NCBI RefSeq assembly: GCF_002733835.1
Contig: NZ_NVWY01000037.1
Coordinates: 1-49,121, forward strand
DNA: 49,121 nt
Source: Alcanivorax sp.
GTDB lineage: Bacteria; Pseudomonadota; Gammaproteobacteria; Pseudomonadales; Alcanivoracaceae
Direction: 5' to 3'
Shown: positions 22,356-30,075 of the stretch, piece by piece
Layout of the letters: each line of letters begins with the position of its first letter
Position numbering within the stretch: position 1 is the first letter of the stretch
Notes under the pieces: model-generated
Database searches by the model: none
What the model was told of the DNA's origin: nothing
The model's input: only the letters and a program-made list of their open reading frames with translations
Made by a program: the position numbers and the translations under genes

Positions 22356-22394
22356 TTGATTCGGCGCGAGGAAAGGGTATGATAATGTCATACC
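22356..22394. promoter_or_regulatory. parDE promoter and operator palindrome
   Basis: GGTATGA (22376-22382) and TCATACC (22388-22394) form a perfect inverted repeat around TAATG. It contains -10-like sequence (TATGAT, 22378-22383), with TTGATT (22356-22361) 16 nt upstream as -35. It ends 24 nt before the parD start. Autorepression by the antitoxin or toxin-antitoxin complex at such a site is the rule for this family. Confidence 0.75.
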
Positions 22395-22418
22395 TCTGCC
22401 ATGTTAGGAGCACCAGCC

Positions 22419-22673
22419 ATGAGCATGCACCGGAAAACCATCACGCTGACCGAACAGCAAGACGGCTGGGTGAAAGCCCAGATTGAAAGCGGCCACTTTG
22501 GCAACGATAGTGAGTACATCCGCGATCTCATCCGAAGGGACCAACAGACCAAAGAACGTCTTGCCATGCTGAGGCAAGCCCTCGCTGAGGGTGAGTCCAG
22601 CGGGGAACCGAAACCGTTGGATATATCGGCTATCAAGGCGGCTGGCCGTAAGCGGATTAAGGCTGCCGATTAG
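22419..22673 (+). CDS. parD: ParD-family antitoxin
   Basis: An 84-residue type II antitoxin. The N-terminal ribbon-helix-helix (MHRKTITLTEQQDGWVKAQI and YIRDLIRRDQQ) binds DNA, and the C-terminal half (about 50-84) is the toxin-binding region, ending KAAGRKRIKAAD. TTAGGAG lies 8 nt before ATG 22419; an ATG at 22401 precedes that site and is not used in this reading. Its stop codon overlaps the parE GTG by one base. Located in the fourth cassette position, with its own promoter. Confidence 0.9.
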   Translation: MSMHRKTITLTEQQDGWVKAQIESGHFGNDSEYIRDLIRRDQQTKERLAMLRQALAEGESSGEPKPLDISAIKAAGRKRIKAAD

Positions 22674-22969
22674 TGCTTACGTTGAACGTCACGCCGAGGG
22701 CGGAATCCGATTTTATTGGGATTTGGGTGTATGCCTGTGAGGAATGGGGCGTTGATCAGGCGGATAATTACGTGGATCGGCTTGAGGCCGGCATGAAGCG
22801 GCTGATTGCTCATCTATCGCTTGGCGCGAACTACGACCATGTTTTTTCTGGGTATCGCAAATTACAGGTCGAGCATCACGTTGTTTTTTATCGACTGCTT
22901 GAGTCGGAAGTGCTTGTTGTTCGTGTGTTGCACGAGGTCATGGATGCACCGGAAAGGCTTCTGGAGTAG
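22673..22969 (+). CDS. parE: ParE/RelE-superfamily toxin
   Basis: A 98-residue toxin starting at GTG 22673. Features are the N-terminal strand and helix (TLNVTPRAESDFIGIWVY), then RLEAGMKRLIAHLSLGAN and the C-terminal strands VEHHVVFYRLLE and VLVVRVLHEVMD. ParE toxins poison DNA gyrase. RelE-like relatives cleave mRNA, and the R-V-L-H-x-x-M-D end favours ParE. The gene is intact. Toxin-antitoxin pairs in cassette arrays are thought to limit loss of the array. Confidence 0.9.
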   Translation: MLTLNVTPRAESDFIGIWVYACEEWGVDQADNYVDRLEAGMKRLIAHLSLGANYDHVFSGYRKLQVEHHVVFYRLLESEVLVVRVLHEVMDAPERLLE

Positions 22970-23334
22970 TCGGAGTTATATTTTCGGCGCGGCTTAAAAA
23001 TTTCCATCCTGCACCGTGCTGTTGTCTCCCAATAAGTAGCTGCACTCGGAAAATTACTCGCTGCGCTCCTGATTTTCCAGAATCAATAGGGGCAGGGCTC
23101 CCATTGGCTCTTCGGCTTTCGGGAATCAAGATGTTGAGCGTGCCTCCGTTTTTCCCTGAGCTTTCGGCTTGTGATAAACCTTGTCGGATTAGGCCTTTCA
23201 GGCTCTCTGTGCCCTTGGGTGAATTCGGCCTTCCTGAATGTGTGGCGATGTGGGGTTGCTGGTTCTGCTGCTGCGAATGAAACCCGCCTTGTTGTGGTAC
23301 AGTGGCCACAAAATCCCAACCCCGGACACCCACT
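22970..23334. other. Gene-free region with repeat fragments after parDE
   Basis: No gene is supported. A hairpin-forming stretch, GGAAAAT (23048-23054) with ATTTTCC (23072-23078), encloses CTCGCTGCGCTCC. That resembles attC loop sequence but has no core sites. A partial copy of the TGTCGGATTA repeat is at 23182-23230. The expected complement ACCCAAC for closing the parDE cassette is not found. This looks like a decayed array edge. Confidence 0.5.
23182..23230. repeat. Partial copy of the TGTCGGATTACGCC repeat
   Basis: TGTCGGATTAGGCCTTTCAG at 23182-23201 and CCCTTGGGTGAATTCGGCC at 23212-23230 match, with few changes, segments of the larger repeat at 23708-23834. The closing arm is absent, so this is a broken copy. 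Confidence 0.65.
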
Positions 23335-23700
23335 ATGCTCGTCTACCTTCTGGTCGCCTGTGATCGCCTTGATGAAAAGCAGGAAAAGAAGCTCAAGCGT
23401 AACTTGGCTGATCTGCAAGCTGCGTTGCAGGCGTATGTGGATGCCAATGAAGTGGCCTCGCTGATTGATGACTGCGAGAGTGAGGATTGCGAGGACTGGG
23501 TGCTGGGCATCAGCCTGCCGGTGAAGAAAAAGATCCAGCTGAAGGAGCCGGTGAATCTGTTTAACCATCTGGCCAAGCAATACCACATTGATTGTGAGGT
23601 AGGGTCGATTGAGGACGATCAGCGAGACCCGGTGAGCTACTTTGGCAAGCGGGAAGGCATTGGGGATGCGTTTCTGATTGCGGAGTATCTGGGGTTGTAG
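23335..23700 (+). CDS. Unknown acidic protein
   Basis: A 121-residue soluble protein with no signal peptide or membrane segment. It has an acidic middle (DDCESEDCEDW) and a basic strand after it (VKKKIQLKEPVNL). The ATG at 23335 lacks a good ribosome binding site; an in-frame GTG at 23302 is an alternative. I do not recognise the family. It lies between two copies of the TGTCGGATTA repeat, next to the cassette array, and codon use looks chromosomal (GC-rich third positions), so it need not be part of the array. Confidence 0.6.
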   Translation: MLVYLLVACDRLDEKQEKKLKRNLADLQAALQAYVDANEVASLIDDCESEDCEDWVLGISLPVKKKIQLKEPVNLFNHLAKQYHIDCEVGSIEDDQRDPVSYFGKREGIGDAFLIAEYLGL

Positions 23701-23707
23701 GGTACTT

Positions 23708-23834
23708 TGTCGGATTACGCCTTTCAGGCTAATTCGACCTACTGGAAGTTCGTGTAACCCTTGGGTGAATTCGACCTACAAAAACCGTGTTTCGTAGCTT
23801 CGTAGGTCGGGTTAGGCGTAGCCGTAACCCGACA
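23708..23834. repeat. Palindromic dispersed repeat, TGTCGGATTACGCC type
   Basis: The left arm 23708-23742 (TGTCGGATTACGCC..GACCTAC) and right arm 23802-23834 (GTAGGTCGGGTTAGGC..CCCGACA) are imperfectly inverted. An extra internal copy of GAATTCGACCTAC lies at 23767-23779. A shorter copy is found at 27693-27786. Related sequences are frequent between genes in gammaproteobacteria. It lies between two genes converging on it. Confidence 0.75.
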
Positions 23835-23846
23835 CCTGCGCCGCCT

Positions 23847-25217
23847 TCAGGCGGCGGTTTCCTGTTTACTTTCCTGTGTTGTTGGGGCGTACTGATTGGC
23901 GTCGGTGGTGTATTCCGCGTGGCCATAGTCCACCAATAGTTCCTTGATTCTCTTCACCAGTATTTTGTCCGCCAGCTTGTTGGCCACCGGGATATCCTGC
24001 AGCGTTCGGTAGGCGATCAGGCGTGGCACCACGAACAGGTTGCCCACGGTGAACAGGGCATAATCTATCAGGTGTGGTTCCACGCCCATTTCTTTCGCTT
24101 TCGATTTGTCTTTGCGGCCCAGGAATGCCTGGGTAAAGAAGACTTTGGAGAAGCTGCGTTCCACCCGGTTGTGCACTTTGCTGATCAGCTTTTCGTCCTT
24201 GGGGCGGTAGACCGACATGGTGGCGCGGGTCAGTTCGCCGCAGGTCTCGTCGTCGTAACCTTCGCGCAGGGTGCCGGAGTAGGTGAGCATGGTGTCGATG
24301 ATGTCCGGTGCCTCGGCGGGTAGCAGTTCTTCGGGCAGGCCCAGCAGGAAGCATTCATAGCGGGACAGCTCGACGATGGCACGCTCGTTGGCGGTGAAGT
24401 GTTTGCGGCCTTTTCTCAGCGCCTTGAAGGCGGTGAGGTAGGCGGGCATGGTGCCGGCGGGCATCTGGTCTACCTGGGGGATGGGAATGCCGTAGACCGC
24501 CGGGTCCCAGGGGCCGCCCTTGTCGGGGGTGGCGCGCTTGATGATGTTGAAGCGCACCATGGAGTGCATCAGGCGCACCATGGCGGCGGCCTTGAAGCCG
24601 GGGCCAAAGCGTTCCAGCGCGCCGGGCAAGGTGGCGGTGGTGAAGAAGCTGGCGGTTTCGTTGATGCGCTGGTTCACCGAGTCGTTGGCCAGGGTGCCGG
24701 TAATGGCCATGGGCAGGCCGGAGTACTTGTTCATGAAGGTGGCGACGAAGGCACCACGAATCACGTAGGGGGCCAGGTTCACCATCTGGTTACGACTGAG
24801 GCGCGCGCCTTCGCGGACCAGCTCCATGTCCACCCAGTCCGGGGTGGTTTCCATGGCGGTGATGAAATCAATCAGCTCCTGGGGAGCATTATCCACGGCT
24901 TCCAGGCCTTCATCGCAGGCTTTCTTGAGCATGGTGATCAGGTTGCGAAAGCCGTATTCCGGCATCAGTGCGGCATAGGCATCGGAGACGGTATCGCCGA
25001 GCAGGGTGTAGGCCCGGGCCCGTTCCACTTTTTCCTTGTCGGCAAGAATGCCGCCGCGGTATTTGCGGGAAAATTTCTCCGGCAGGGCGCTGCGGGTGTT
25101 GATGTCGTCGGTAAAACGTTCCGGGGTGACATCGAAATCAATATCGCCATACAGGGAAGGAATGCGGGTTTTCTGCGCGCGCACTTTTTCCCAAAGTGCA
25201 TCCAGTGACTGTGCCAT
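23847..25217 (-). CDS. DUF2236 (MpaB/Lcp-type) oxygenase-like protein
   Basis: A 456-residue protein of the ER-bound oxygenase mpaB/B'/rubber oxygenase catalytic domain family. The diagnostic stretch is ERFGPGFKAAAMVRLMHSMVRFNI, with the heme-ligand His in the R-x-x-H-x-x-V-R context. RGAFVATFMNKYSGLPMAI and FTANERAIVELSRYECFLLGLP are also conserved-looking. Characterised relatives are b-type heme enzymes that cleave isoprenoid or rubber double bonds. No signal peptide is present, so it is likely cytoplasmic or membrane-associated. ATG 25217 has AGAGG 6 nt upstream; a GTG lies one codon earlier. A palindrome (25242-25257) sits just upstream. Confidence 0.78.
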   Translation of the reverse strand: MAQSLDALWEKVRAQKTRIPSLYGDIDFDVTPERFTDDINTRSALPEKFSRKYRGGILADKEKVERARAYTLLGDTVSDAYAALMPEYGFRNLITMLKKACDEGLEAVDNAPQELIDFITAMETTPDWVDMELVREGARLSRNQMVNLAPYVIRGAFVATFMNKYSGLPMAITGTLANDSVNQRINETASFFTTATLPGALERFGPGFKAAAMVRLMHSMVRFNIIKRATPDKGGPWDPAVYGIPIPQVDQMPAGTMPAYLTAFKALRKGRKHFTANERAIVELSRYECFLLGLPEELLPAEAPDIIDTMLTYSGTLREGYDDETCGELTRATMSVYRPKDEKLISKVHNRVERSFSKVFFTQAFLGRKDKSKAKEMGVEPHLIDYALFTVGNLFVVPRLIAYRTLQDIPVANKLADKILVKRIKELLVDYGHAEYTTDANQYAPTTQESKQETAA

Positions 25218-25241
25218 CACTAACCTCTAAAAACGGCATTT

Positions 25242-25257
25242 AATGTATGTATACATT
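25242..25257. promoter_or_regulatory. Operator-like palindrome upstream of the DUF2236 gene
   Basis: AATGTAT (25242-25248) and ATACATT (25251-25257) form a perfect 16-bp palindrome around GT, 25 nt before the start codon. Such a short AT-rich dyad is typical of TetR- or AraC-adjacent repressors. No TetR gene is nearby. It implies that the gene has its own promoter within the 245-nt gap that follows the HD-domain gene. Confidence 0.6.
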
Positions 25258-25421
25258 GGGTTTACGGTGTGTCGGTGACAATGGCAGGAAAGCACAATCG
25301 TGAGAACTCGTTGGTTTTTGGCCTGAATGGACAGAGAGGAATGAACGCAGGGGAAACACAGGGGAGGGGTTTGTTTTTCTTGGGGAGACGGTTGTGGCGA
25401 TAGTGTTTATTCGGGTAGTGA

Positions 25422-25447
25422 GGCCCTCTCCCGGACGGAAGAGGGCC
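25422..25447 (-). terminator. Strong hairpin downstream of the HD-domain gene
   Basis: GGCCCTCTCCCG (25422-25433) and CGGAAGAGGGCC (25436-25447) pair in 11 of 12 positions with a 2-nt loop. There is no T tract on the minus strand, so it may be a processing or attenuation structure rather than a classical terminator. It starts 18 nt after the HD-domain stop. Confidence 0.5.
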
Positions 25448-25464
25448 ACCTGGGGATGACGCGA

Positions 25465-26061
25465 CTAGCCTTGTTCCGCCATGGCTTCCTTGTAGAGAGA
25501 TTTGCGCGGTTCGGCGAAGACCTTACGCAGCATGGGTTCGAAGTAATCCAGTGGCAGGATTTCTCCGTCCGGATCGAAGGCGGGGGAATCGTATTTGCTG
25601 ACGAACTCCAGGGTCTGCCGATAGTGCGGGTGATCCTTGAAGTTCTCGCGTATGTCGCGATCCATGCCCAGGTAATGGAAGAAATAGTAACCCTGGAAGA
25701 TGGCGTGGTGTTTCACCATCCAGTGGTTGGCATCGCTAACGAACGGTTCCAGCAGCACGGCGGCCACGTCGGCGTGGTTGAAGGTGCCCAGGGTGTCGCC
25801 GATGTCGTGCAGCAGGGCACAGACCACGTATTCGTCATCCTTGCCGTCACGGTGGGCCAGGGTGGCGGTTTGCAGGCAGTGCTGAAAACGGTCGATCTTG
25901 AAACCACCGAAGTCACCTTCCAGCAGGCGCAGGTGCGTCATGATGCGATCGGACAGGCCCTTGCTGAAGTCACCGAAGGACTTGGCGATGATCTGCCAGT
26001 CCTCGCCGGTGCCGTCCTTCATGTGGGTGAACTGGGCGCGGGGTGCGGTCATGTCATTCAT
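25465..26061 (-). CDS. HD-domain protein with diiron-oxygenase-like ligand set
   Basis: A 198-residue protein of the COG4341-type HD group. Possible metal ligands are His61 (FQHCLQTA), His85-Asp86 (LLHDIGD), His97 (FNHADVA), His118 or 119 (VKHHAIF) and Asp158 (KYDSPAF). The H-HD-H-H-D order, with 24 residues between the first two, matches the mixed-valent diiron oxygenases PhnZ and inositol oxygenase, rather than simple phosphohydrolases. The real activity is unknown. AAGGAG is 7 nt before ATG. It follows the aldolase gene after 10 nt, so they form one operon. Confidence 0.75.
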   Translation of the reverse strand: MNDMTAPRAQFTHMKDGTGEDWQIIAKSFGDFSKGLSDRIMTHLRLLEGDFGGFKIDRFQHCLQTATLAHRDGKDDEYVVCALLHDIGDTLGTFNHADVAAVLLEPFVSDANHWMVKHHAIFQGYYFFHYLGMDRDIRENFKDHPHYRQTLEFVSKYDSPAFDPDGEILPLDYFEPMLRKVFAEPRKSLYKEAMAEQG

Positions 26062-26071
26062 GGTGCGCTCC

Positions 26072-26857
26072 TTATTCCGCGTAGCCGGGGTTGTTGCGGT
26101 CCAGCTTGCGGAGCAGGCCGGGCCACGCCAGGTTGCCGCCCATGCCCTTGGTCACCTGCGATGCCTGTTGCTTGATGGTGTCGACGATGCCGTCCGGGAT
26201 CGGCGTCAGCGGGCGGTTGCCGGACAGGGCTTGCAGCTGGATTTCACAGGCGCGCTGGAGGATAAACATGCCCAGGAAGGTGTCGGCGATGGTGCTACCC
26301 ACGGTGAGCAGACCATGGTTACGCAGGATCATGAAGTTGGCGTCGCCCAGGTCGGCTTGCAGGCGCGCTTTTTCGTCATCGCGCAGGGCCACGCCTTCGT
26401 AGTCGTGATAGGCCAGGCTGGCCAGCGGAAACAGGCTTTGTTGCGACAGGGCCAGTAAACCTTCCTGCTGGGCGGAGACGGCGACGCCGGCGGTGGTGTG
26501 GGTGTGCATGACACAGGCCGCATCGTCGCGCACGGCGTGGATAGCACTGTGGATGGTGAACCCGGCCGGGTTGATGTCGTAATCGCTGTCGTCCAGCTTG
26601 TTACCTTCCTGATCCACGCGCACCAGGCTGGAGGCGGTGATCTCGTCGAACATCATGCCGTAGGGGTTGATCAGGAAATGGTGCTCGTCGCCGGGGATGC
26701 GGGCGGACAGGTGGGTAAAGATAAGATCATCCCAGCCGTGCAGGGCGATGAGCCGGTAGGCGGCGGCGAGATCCACGCGCAGCTGCCATTCTTCGGCGCT
26801 GACGCTGCCTTTCCTGGAGGGGACGGTAGCTGGGTTAATATTGACCTGGCTGTTCAT
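26072..26857 (-). CDS. Class II aldolase/adducin family protein
   Basis: A 261-residue Zn-dependent aldolase-like protein. Metal ligands are expected in HTHTTAGVAVSA (two His) and RNHGLLTVG (one His). THLSARIPG and PYGMMFDEI form the N-terminal substrate region. Family members cleave or dehydrate sugar phosphates such as fuculose 1-phosphate, but many homologues with this domain have no assigned substrate. GGGAG lies upstream of the start. It is the first gene of the operon with the HD-domain protein and faces a Crp/Fnr-type regulator across 128 nt. Confidence 0.85.
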   Translation of the reverse strand: MNSQVNINPATVPSRKGSVSAEEWQLRVDLAAAYRLIALHGWDDLIFTHLSARIPGDEHHFLINPYGMMFDEITASSLVRVDQEGNKLDDSDYDINPAGFTIHSAIHAVRDDAACVMHTHTTAGVAVSAQQEGLLALSQQSLFPLASLAYHDYEGVALRDDEKARLQADLGDANFMILRNHGLLTVGSTIADTFLGMFILQRACEIQLQALSGNRPLTPIPDGIVDTIKQQASQVTKGMGGNLAWPGLLRKLDRNNPGYAE

Positions 26858-26961
26858 GTAGCGCTCTCCCGTTGTGTGGGTCTTATTGGGGTCAGGGACC
26901 CTTATTTAAGGTAATCGATTTTCCAATCCCTTGAGTGTAGGCCCGGGGTTAGGGAGAAAAC

Positions 26962-26977
26962 TGTCAACTGGTTTACA
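26962..26977. promoter_or_regulatory. TGTNAAC-NN-GTTNACA palindrome, probable Crp/Fnr-family site
   Basis: TGTCAACTGGTTTACA fits TGTnAACnnGTTnACA, a two-fold site like those bound by Crp/Fnr proteins. It ends 8 nt before the start codon of the regulator at 26986, so bound protein would block its expression. It is also within reach of the divergent aldolase promoter. Confidence 0.65.
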
Positions 26978-26985
26978 ATTGCTCC

Positions 26986-27678
26986 ATGACGGATGCCTAC
27001 ACGGTGCTGCGGCACTGCCCCTTACTGGCCGGATTTCCCGATGCTGCCCTGCATGAAGCGGCGCGGCACGCCCGGGTGCGTTCGTTTCAGGCCAACCAGC
27101 CGATTTATGAGAAGGGCGAACCCCAGTCCAACCTGTGTGTGATTGCCGAGGGCCTGGTGCGGATCAGTTCGGTGAATGCCCAGGGTCAGGAAGCCGTGCT
27201 GATCATTTTTGACAGCGGTACCTGGTTTGGCGATGCGGTGTTTTCCCCCGGTACCGGGCGGGTCTATGGCGCCACGGCCCATGAGGCGGCGGTGTTGGTG
27301 GAAGTACCAGGCCCGTTTTTCCGCGACTTGCTGCAACGCTACCCGCAGAGCTATCCGGTGGTGCTGGATCTGATCAGCCAGCGGCTGTGGTCTGCCATCT
27401 CCATGATCGAAGAAGATGCGCTGCGGGGGACTCAGGCGCGGATCGGGCAGCGTTTGCTGTTCCTGTCGCAAATGCAGCGGGGTGGCAAGCCGGAAAGTGG
27501 ACCGGTGACGGTGCGCCTGACCCGTGAACATATTGCCAACATGATGGGGATGACCCGCCAGGGAGTGCACCGGACGCTCAAGGCGTTTGAGGCGCAGGGG
27601 CTGATCACGCTGGGCTACGGGCGCATCACGATCGAAGATGAGGCGGCGCTGCGGGAACACTTGGCGACGCTGAATTGA
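26986..27678 (+). CDS. Crp/Fnr-family transcriptional regulator
   Basis: A 230-residue regulator. The cyclic-nucleotide-binding-like beta barrel occupies about 10-125 (QANQPIYEKGEPQSNLCVIAEG, WFGDAVFSPGTG). A dimerisation helix follows, and the winged helix-turn-helix lies at about 175-215 (LTREHIANMMGMTRQGVHRTL). It lacks the N-terminal Cys cluster of Fnr and the exact cAMP-binding residues of Crp, so the signal is unknown. No ribosome binding site is obvious. It faces the aldolase/HD operon and is the likely local regulator of it and of itself. Confidence 0.88.
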   Translation: MTDAYTVLRHCPLLAGFPDAALHEAARHARVRSFQANQPIYEKGEPQSNLCVIAEGLVRISSVNAQGQEAVLIIFDSGTWFGDAVFSPGTGRVYGATAHEAAVLVEVPGPFFRDLLQRYPQSYPVVLDLISQRLWSAISMIEEDALRGTQARIGQRLLFLSQMQRGGKPESGPVTVRLTREHIANMMGMTRQGVHRTLKAFEAQGLITLGYGRITIEDEAALREHLATLN

Positions 27679-27692
27679 TGCTGAGTGCTGCT

Positions 27693-27786
27693 TGTCGGAT
27701 TACGCCTTTCAGGCTAATTCGACCTACTTATACGATATTGCCCGCGCACACTCGTAGGTCGTGTTAGGCGTAGCCGTAACCCGACA
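27693..27786. repeat. Palindromic dispersed repeat, TGTCGGATTACGCC type
   Basis: Arms 27693-27727 and 27754-27786 are imperfect inverted repeats with the same sequence as the copy at 23708-23834, but without the internal extra unit. It fills the gap between the regulator stop and the terminator at 27814. Confidence 0.75.
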
Positions 27787-27813
27787 TTCCTGCTGTGGTT
27801 TGATTTGAGACAG

Positions 27814-27849
27814 ACATAAAAAAACCGGCGTTGGCCGGTTTTTTTATGT
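27814..27849. terminator. Bidirectional terminator between the regulator and metG
   Basis: ACATAAAAAAACCGGC (27814-27829) and GCCGGTTTTTTTATGT (27834-27849) are perfect 16-nt inverted arms with a GTTG loop. They give a GC stem followed by a T run on both strands, so both converging genes end here. Confidence 0.92.
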
Positions 27850-27870
27850 CGCTAATTAGCGCACTTCCGT

Positions 27871-29904
27871 TTAACGCACTTCCATGCCCGGTTCAGCGCC
27901 ACTGTCCGGGCTGAGGATGTGAATGTCATCCCCGCCGGGGCCGGCGGCCAGTACCATGCCTTCGGAGACGCCGAACTTCATCTTGCGCGGTGCCAGGTTG
28001 GCCACCAGTACCACCAGTTTGCCTTCCAGTTCTTCCGGTGCGTAACGGGCCTTGATGCCGGCGAAGACGTTGCGCTCGCCCAGCTCACCCACGTCCAGTG
28101 TCAGCTGCAGCAGCTTGTCGGCGCCTTCCACGTGAGCCGCCTTGGCTACACGGGCCACGCGCAGTTTCACCTTGAGAAAATCATCAATGCTGATGGTTTC
28201 GTCGTCGGCATCCGCTTTTTTCGCGTCTGCTTTTTGGGGCTTGTCGGCAACCGGTGCCGGCGTACTGTCCTTGGAATCCGCCAGCATGGCTTCCACCTGC
28301 GTCATGTCGATACGGTTGAGCAGGGGTTTGAACTTGGCGATTTCATGGCCCAGCAGCAACTGGCCTGCGTCGGCCCAGGTAAGTGGCTCCACCTGCATGA
28401 AGGCTTCTGCACGCTCGGCCAAAGCCGGCAAGACCGGTTTCAGGTAGATCACCAGCAGACGGAACACGTTGATGGCGGTGCTGCAGATGGCCAGCACTTC
28501 CTGCTCCTTGCCCTCTTCCTTGGAAAGACTCCAGGGTGCCTTGTCGGCGATGTAGCCGTTGGCGTGGTCAGCCAGTGCCATGATTTCACGCATGGCCTTG
28601 CCGAATTCGCGTTTCTCGTAGAAATCGGCAATGCGTGGGCCCGCTTCCTGGACTTCGCGCACCAGCATCATGTTGTCCAGATCGGTACTGAGCGTGCCGC
28701 CGAATTTTTTCACGAAGTTGCCGGTGCGGCTGGCGATGTTGACCAGCTTGCCGACCAGATCCGAGTTCACTCGCTGGGCGAAGTCTTCCAGGTTCAGGTC
28801 GAAATCATCCACCCGGCTGGAGAGTTTGGCGGCGAAGTAGTAGCGCAGATACTCCGGGCTCAGGTGATCCAGGTAGGTGCGGGCCTTGATGAAGGTGCCG
28901 CGGGACTTGGACATCTTGGCGCCGTTCACGGTGACAAAGCCGTGGCTGTAGATGGCGGTGGGTTTACGCAACCCGGCACCGTCCAGCATGGCGGGCCAGA
29001 ACAGGCCATGGAAGTTGATGATGTCCTTGCCGATGAAGTGGTACAACTCGGCGGTGGAGTCCTTGCCCCAGTAATCGTCGAAGTTCAGGCCTTCGCGATC
29101 ACAGTAGTTCTGGAAGCTGGCCATGTAGCCGATGGGTGCATCCAGCCACACGTAGAAATATTTGCCCGGGTAGCCGGGGATCTCGAAGCCGAAGTAGGGG
29201 GCTTCACGGGAGATATCCCAGGGCTGCAGGTCTTCGATCCATTCCTGCAGCTTGTTGGCTACTTGTTCCTGCAGGGCGCCGGAGCGGGTCCACTCGCGCA
29301 GCAGAGGCTCGAACTTGGGCAGGTCGAAGAACAGCTGGGTGGTTTCTTTTTCCACCGGGGTGGCGCCGCTGACCGAGGAGTAGGGATCGATCAGCTCCGC
29401 CGGGGTGTAGGTGGCGCCGCACACTTCACAGTTGTCGCCGTACTGGTCTTCGCTCTTGCACTTGGGACAGGTGCCCTTGACGAAGCGATCGGCGAGGAAC
29501 ATGCCTTTCTGCGGGTCGTACAGCTGGGTAATGGTCTTTTCCAGGATGTAGCCGGCATCCTTGTTGCGCTGGAAAACCATTTCCGACAGCGCCCGGTTCT
29601 CGGCGCTGTGGGTGCTGTAATAGTTGTCGAAATTCACCTGGAAATCGGCGAAGTCCCGCTCGTGGTCCGCCTTCACCTGGGCAATCTGCTGTTCCGGAGT
29701 GACGCCGTTTTCCTCGGCCTTGAGCATGATGGCGGTGCCATGGGCATCGTCAGCGCAGACATAGGTACACTGCTGGCCACGGAGTTTCTGGAAGCGAACC
29801 CAGATGTCGGTCTGGATGTATTCCAGCAAATGACCCAGGTGAATGGGGCCATTGGCATAGGGAAGGGCACTGGTGACCAGTATCTTGCGGGGAGTGTCAC
29901 TCAT
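27871..29904 (-). CDS. metG: Methionyl-tRNA synthetase
   Basis: A 677-residue class I aminoacyl-tRNA synthetase, the same length as the E. coli enzyme. Motifs are [11 protein letters not shown] (HIGH box), the zinc knuckle [17 protein letters not shown] near residue 145, and [10 protein letters not shown] (KMSKS loop) near 333. The C-terminal EMAP/Trbp111-like tRNA-binding domain starts at about 575 ([14 protein letters not shown]). The start at 29904 gives [16 protein letters not shown]; the frame extends upstream without homology. The gene is divergent from the histidine kinase, with element Y in the gap. Confidence 0.98.
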   Translation of the reverse strand: MSDTPRKILVTSALPYANGPIHLGHLLEYIQTDIWVRFQKLRGQQCTYVCADDAHGTAIMLKAEENGVTPEQQIAQVKADHERDFADFQVNFDNYYSTHSAENRALSEMVFQRNKDAGYILEKTITQLYDPQKGMFLADRFVKGTCPKCKSEDQYGDNCEVCGATYTPAELIDPYSSVSGATPVEKETTQLFFDLPKFEPLLREWTRSGALQEQVANKLQEWIEDLQPWDISREAPYFGFEIPGYPGKYFYVWLDAPIGYMASFQNYCDREGLNFDDYWGKDSTAELYHFIGKDIINFHGLFWPAMLDGAGLRKPTAIYSHGFVTVNGAKMSKSRGTFIKARTYLDHLSPEYLRYYFAAKLSSRVDDFDLNLEDFAQRVNSDLVGKLVNIASRTGNFVKKFGGTLSTDLDNMMLVREVQEAGPRIADFYEKREFGKAMREIMALADHANGYIADKAPWSLSKEEGKEQEVLAICSTAINVFRLLVIYLKPVLPALAERAEAFMQVEPLTWADAGQLLLGHEIAKFKPLLNRIDMTQVEAMLADSKDSTPAPVADKPQKADAKKADADDETISIDDFLKVKLRVARVAKAAHVEGADKLLQLTLDVGELGERNVFAGIKARYAPEELEGKLVVLVANLAPRKMKFGVSEGMVLAAGPGGDDIHILSPDSGAEPGMEVR

Positions 29905-30075
29905 GGGAACGGCGTCGTTTTTCCAAAAAATGGGTGGCCTATGATACGGGGGCTGCCGGGGTTTTTCATCCTGTGTTCTCCACAAGCTGCGAGTCAGGTG
30001 CTGCGTGCCCCCTGACGGCCATACTGAGAACGGCACCGCTGGAGTGGACAAGCGTTGTGGCGGTGCGGCGATGTG

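Noticed and set aside
23048..23078. Fourth attC site after parDE
   Set aside because: The hairpin and loop resemble attC, but there are no inner and outer core sites that match GTTGGGT.
23306..23319. TCCCAAC as inner core closing the parDE cassette
   Set aside because: It differs from ACCCAAC in the first base and no attC palindrome or outer core follows.
25456..26175. Plus-strand frame opposite the HD-domain and aldolase genes
   Set aside because: It is antisense to two well-supported genes and lacks any motif.
27919..30015. 698-codon open frame opposite metG
   Set aside because: metG is complete with all class I synthetase motifs; the opposite frame has low-complexity Gly/Val/His-rich translation typical of antisense frames.
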